From assembly GCA_009663005.1 (NCBI GenBank), contig VIGQ01000719.1, forward strand, positions 1-10,000: a stretch of 10,000 bases of DNA, read 5' to 3'. Below are positions 7,866-10,000 of this stretch, piece after piece. How positions within the stretch are numbered: the first letter of the stretch is position 1; every line of letters starts with the position of its first letter. The notes under the pieces were generated by a model. That model was not told the origin of the DNA and did no database searches. It saw only the letters and a program-made list of their open reading frames with translations. A program made the translations under genes and the position numbers. This stretch comes from Actinidia chinensis. Taxonomy: Eukaryota; Streptophyta; Magnoliopsida; Ericales; Actinidiaceae.

Positions 7866-8269
7866 CGTACGAGCAATGTTTTGAAATCCGGATTGATGAT
7901 TGAACGAAAAAAATAAATCGGGGTCATGTGGTCATCGAATTCAATCGTCAAATCAACCGTCTTAATCCGTGAATCATAATTATGTCATTATTATTTATGA
8001 ATAGCTAATAAAATAATTTTTTATTTTTCTACACTAATTTTTAATTTTAAAATCTAAAATTTTAAAATTAAAACATATTTTTTTCTAAAGCCGTGAACTA
8101 GCGGGCCAATGACCGGTTCAATCGTCGAGTTACCAGTTCAACCGCCAGGTTGACCGGGTTTTGACCAAAACGGATTTTGACGGGTGACCAGACCGTTTCT
8201 CCGACCGATCGACGATTTGACCGGTTGAACCAGCCGGGTCAATCTGGATTTTAAAACATTGCGTACAAG
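7866..8269. mobile_element. hAT-type MITE, 388 bp, with 8-bp target-site duplication
   Basis: The element spans 7874-8261. Its terminal inverted repeats are 23 bp (7874-7896 and 8239-8261) with two mismatches and begin CAATGTTTT. They are flanked by CGTACGAG (7866-7873) and CGTACAAG (8262-8269), an 8-bp target-site duplication with one mismatch. A CA(A/G)TG-type end with an 8-bp duplication is the hallmark of the hAT superfamily. Subterminal inverted repeats are also visible: 8112-8128 against the reverse complement of about 8209-8225, with an ACCGGTT..ATCGTCGA core. The right half is GC-rich and built from ACCGGTT/GGTTGACC-like motifs, while the middle is AT-rich. There is no transposase frame, so it is non-autonomous and depended on an hAT transposase supplied elsewhere. 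Confidence 0.85.
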
Positions 8270-9270
8270 GTTATTGTGAATCTTTTTAGTGGTTTATTGA
8301 CGATAGTTTCGGCCCATATTTTAGGTCTATATGTGTAAGCTATTCATGAAAAAAATTATATATGAACTCGTAATTTCGGGTCTATATTTGTAAGCTATTC
8401 ATGGGGAAAAAAAAATTGATTCCATGACGGGTGGCACGTGATTTTAGTAAATTGGGAGGCTATAGCCCGGCAAGGAGATCTTCCCTAAGGCAAAAGCTCA
8501 AACCATTGTTCCAGATTCAGTTTTAGGAAAATGGACGCCTAAATAAAACTTTGAGAATAAGCTACAAAATCAATATTATGAAATTTTATATTTATACGAT
8601 CGTCAAATTAATTTAATTTTTTAATAGATGATTTTACGAAGGGACCTACGTAATGAAATAATCAAATCATCGTGTGAGCATTGATTATCAAAATAGTGCA
8701 CGAGGCGTCTTTTACAGAATCAAATCATATAGAAAAATCATGTTTGTAAATTAAAGATAAAAGCAACTCTATTCCCTCCTAAATCCTATCTTCTAATTTA
8801 CGAACATAAAAGAACTTGAGCTACTCAAGTGGTTGTACACTTGATTTTAAAAAAGAAGTTATGGTAAGGGTGATAACGAAATAAGCTACTCGAGCTTGGC
8901 TCCAACACTAAACTTTGTTTGCAGATTGATTGCTACTTAAACAATTTAAGCTCAAATATATTTTAAAAAACTCGTTTTTAATTTTCAAACTCGTTAAAAG
9001 AGTGTTAAGATTGATTGGTATTGAAACAATTTAAGCTCAAAGCATTTGTAACACTTGTTAATGTTTCAAACCAAGTGTCACAACTCGTTTGTCTTGTTTA
9101 TCAGCTTAGTTTCGGTTGTGCCTTGTGGAGAAAAACATTCAAAATACCGGCTAACAGGAATCAACGTATTACTTAGGGACCCACTATCTCTAGATTAAAA
9201 CGAGAAAATAAAAGAAAAGAAAAGAATTGAAGATAAGAAATGTGTGTACCATAGTGCCAAAAAAGAATCA
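8265..9270. repeat. Duplicated segment, copy A' (fullest copy)
   Basis: The left part matches copy B (3525-3950) and the right part matches copy A (565-1390), all in the same orientation. This makes it the best representative of the roughly 1-kb ancestral unit. Near its left end a short unit (GGTCTATAT.TGTAAGCTATTCATG) occurs at 8324-8348 and again at 8379-8403. Both units also exist in B. The right part holds the two tandem units described for copy A. A G-box core (CACGTG, 8435-8440) is present here but not at the equivalent place in B, so it is probably fortuitous. No coding frame is conserved among the three copies. Confidence 0.7.
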
Positions 9271-9429
9271 TTTGAAGATTGATGCATTCTCATTTGGCCC
9301 CCCTAAACCAATAATTTTTTACTGAGATTCACCAAAAGGAGACGCGTTCATGGTGACGTCCAGAGACCTACAACTGAGACACAAAACAAAACCCAAATAG
9401 CCAACCAAAATATAACCCCTCCCTGGTCC
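9271..9429. other. Unique, less AT-rich stretch right of copy A'
   Basis: Composition becomes more mixed. A TGACGT core (9354-9359, within GGTGACGTCC) resembles a bZIP/CRE-type site, and ACGCGT lies just before it near 9342. These could belong to a promoter, but no gene follows within the window. Confidence 0.3.
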
Positions 9430-9540
9430 TACCCCTATCCCAACTATTCAACCAACCAACGCTCATCTTCCATTGCATCCAAATCGTGGGGGAGAGAAAA
9501 GATGAGCGGATTGAATAGGGACATGGTTGTGGATAGGGTA
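9430..9540. repeat. Imperfect inverted repeat with about 29-base loop
   Basis: Three collinear blocks pair across the centre. CGCTCATCTT (9460-9469) pairs with 9499-9508, CTATTCAA (9444-9451) pairs with 9511-9518, and CCCTATCC (9433-9440) pairs with 9531-9538. The two arms differ by several-base gaps between blocks. This may be a foldback relic or a transcribed hairpin. No miRNA family is recognised. Confidence 0.5.
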
Positions 9541-9549
9541 ATTAGAGTT

Positions 9550-9565
9550 TCTCTCTCTCTCTCTC
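9550..9565 (+). repeat. CT dinucleotide microsatellite
   Basis: Eight TC units in a row. CT/GA tracts are common near plant transcription starts and in 5' leaders, but no gene is established here. It lies inside a 45-residue ATG frame (9502-9639, starting MSGLNRDMVVDRVI) that has no recognised domain and is not called. Confidence 0.8.
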
Positions 9566-9614
9566 GTGTCCTCGTTTGTCGGGGTGAGGTTTGGAAACTT
9601 GGAATGGTTAAGGA

Positions 9615-9625
9615 TTTGGCGGGAA
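9615..9625 (+). promoter_or_regulatory. E2F-like motif
   Basis: TTTGGCGGGAA fits the plant E2F consensus TTTSSCGS. Together with the nearby CT tract it hints at a former or nearby promoter, but a single short motif in 10 kb is weak evidence. Confidence 0.25.
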
Positions 9626-9762
9626 GAAGAAAAGGTTAGGCCCAGGGTTTTGCATGGTTTGGATCTGGGGTGCTTGGGTATTGGGTTTGGTTTTTTTAGT
9701 TGTGGTCCCCACTTGGCTCCACATTAAGCCAACTGTTCAATTGTGTTTTTACTAGTGATTGG

Positions 9763-10000
9763 TAGAGGTGTAAGACGTGCCCCCCGGCCGTGCCCCTTTC
9801 TTCCGTAAGCAACCGTGCTTTGTCCGTGTCGGGTGCGGGCCCATTTACTTAACTGCCGTTTTCGGGCCTTTGCCTTAATTGATGCCTGTGCCATTTTTAA
9901 TCGTGGCCGTGTCGTGCTATTTTTTGTTATTCGCCGTGCCAGTGCTGTGCTATTTTTAATACCGTGTCGTGCCGTGCCGGCCCATTTACTAATCGTGTTA
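9763..10000. mobile_element. Left part of a GC-rich GTGCCGTG-type plant repeat, cut by window end
   Basis: From TAGAGGTGTAAGACGTGCC onward the sequence turns sharply GC-rich and is built from degenerate CCGTGCC/GTGTCGTGC motifs. There are repeated phrases such as CCCATTTACT (9840-9849 and 9981-9990) and GTGCTATTTTT (twice). The TAGAGGTGTAA start resembles ends of plant hAT-like elements (TAGRGGTG form). The right end and any target-site duplication are outside the window, so the assignment to hAT is inference. Confidence 0.45.

Noticed and set aside
7663..7884. 73-codon plus-strand frame
   Set aside because: It begins with TTG, has no recognised domain, and its end lies inside the hAT MITE.
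8435..8440. CACGTG G-box as a regulatory site
   Set aside because: A single 6-bp motif in repeat DNA, absent from the equivalent position in copy B, with no gene nearby.

Overview
The window looks like nuclear intergenic DNA from a flowering plant, probably a dicot. It is very AT-rich, full of poly-A and poly-T runs, and contains several non-autonomous repeat types typical of plant genomes. These include a hAT-type MITE with an intact 8-bp target-site duplication, GC-rich CCGGTT- and GTGCCGTG-type repeats, and large imperfect foldbacks. I find no convincing intact protein-coding gene, rRNA, tRNA, CRISPR array or bacterial-style operon. I cannot name the species.

The layout is dominated by local direct duplication. 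A roughly 1-kb sequence occurs three times in the same orientation. Copy A (about 565-1390) lacks the left part, copy B (about 3525-3950) lacks the right part, and copy A' (about 8265-9270) appears fullest. A second, unrelated pair, C (about 4478-4925) and C' (about 6524-6958), lies between them. The copies are old: point changes and small indels are spread through them. Comparing copies is informative because several of the longer open frames lie inside these repeats and are broken in the sister copy, which argues that they are chance frames.

From left to right: a foldback element with a repeated outer unit (31-about 330); copy A; a compact hairpin (1477-1546) followed by an LTR- or promoter-like stretch (about 1570-1790); about 1.4 kb of plain AT-rich DNA; a weak reverse-strand coding relic (3187-3411); copy B; copy C; a short hairpin (4959-4991); a stretch with unassigned open frames; a GC-rich element with opposed C-rich and G-rich ends (about 5540-6074); copy C'; a small internal duplication with a hairpin (7355-7523); the 388-bp hAT-type MITE (7874-8261, target sites 7866-7873 and 8262-8269); copy A'; a less AT-rich stretch with an inverted repeat, a CT microsatellite and an E2F-like motif (about 9290-9740); and the start of another GC-rich plant repeat that runs off the window at 10000.

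There is no set of genes here that works together. The main interest is the history of nested repeats: an old local multiplication, followed by a MITE insertion next to one copy. The corresponding position beside copy B has no MITE. I saw no evidence for a new biochemical system.
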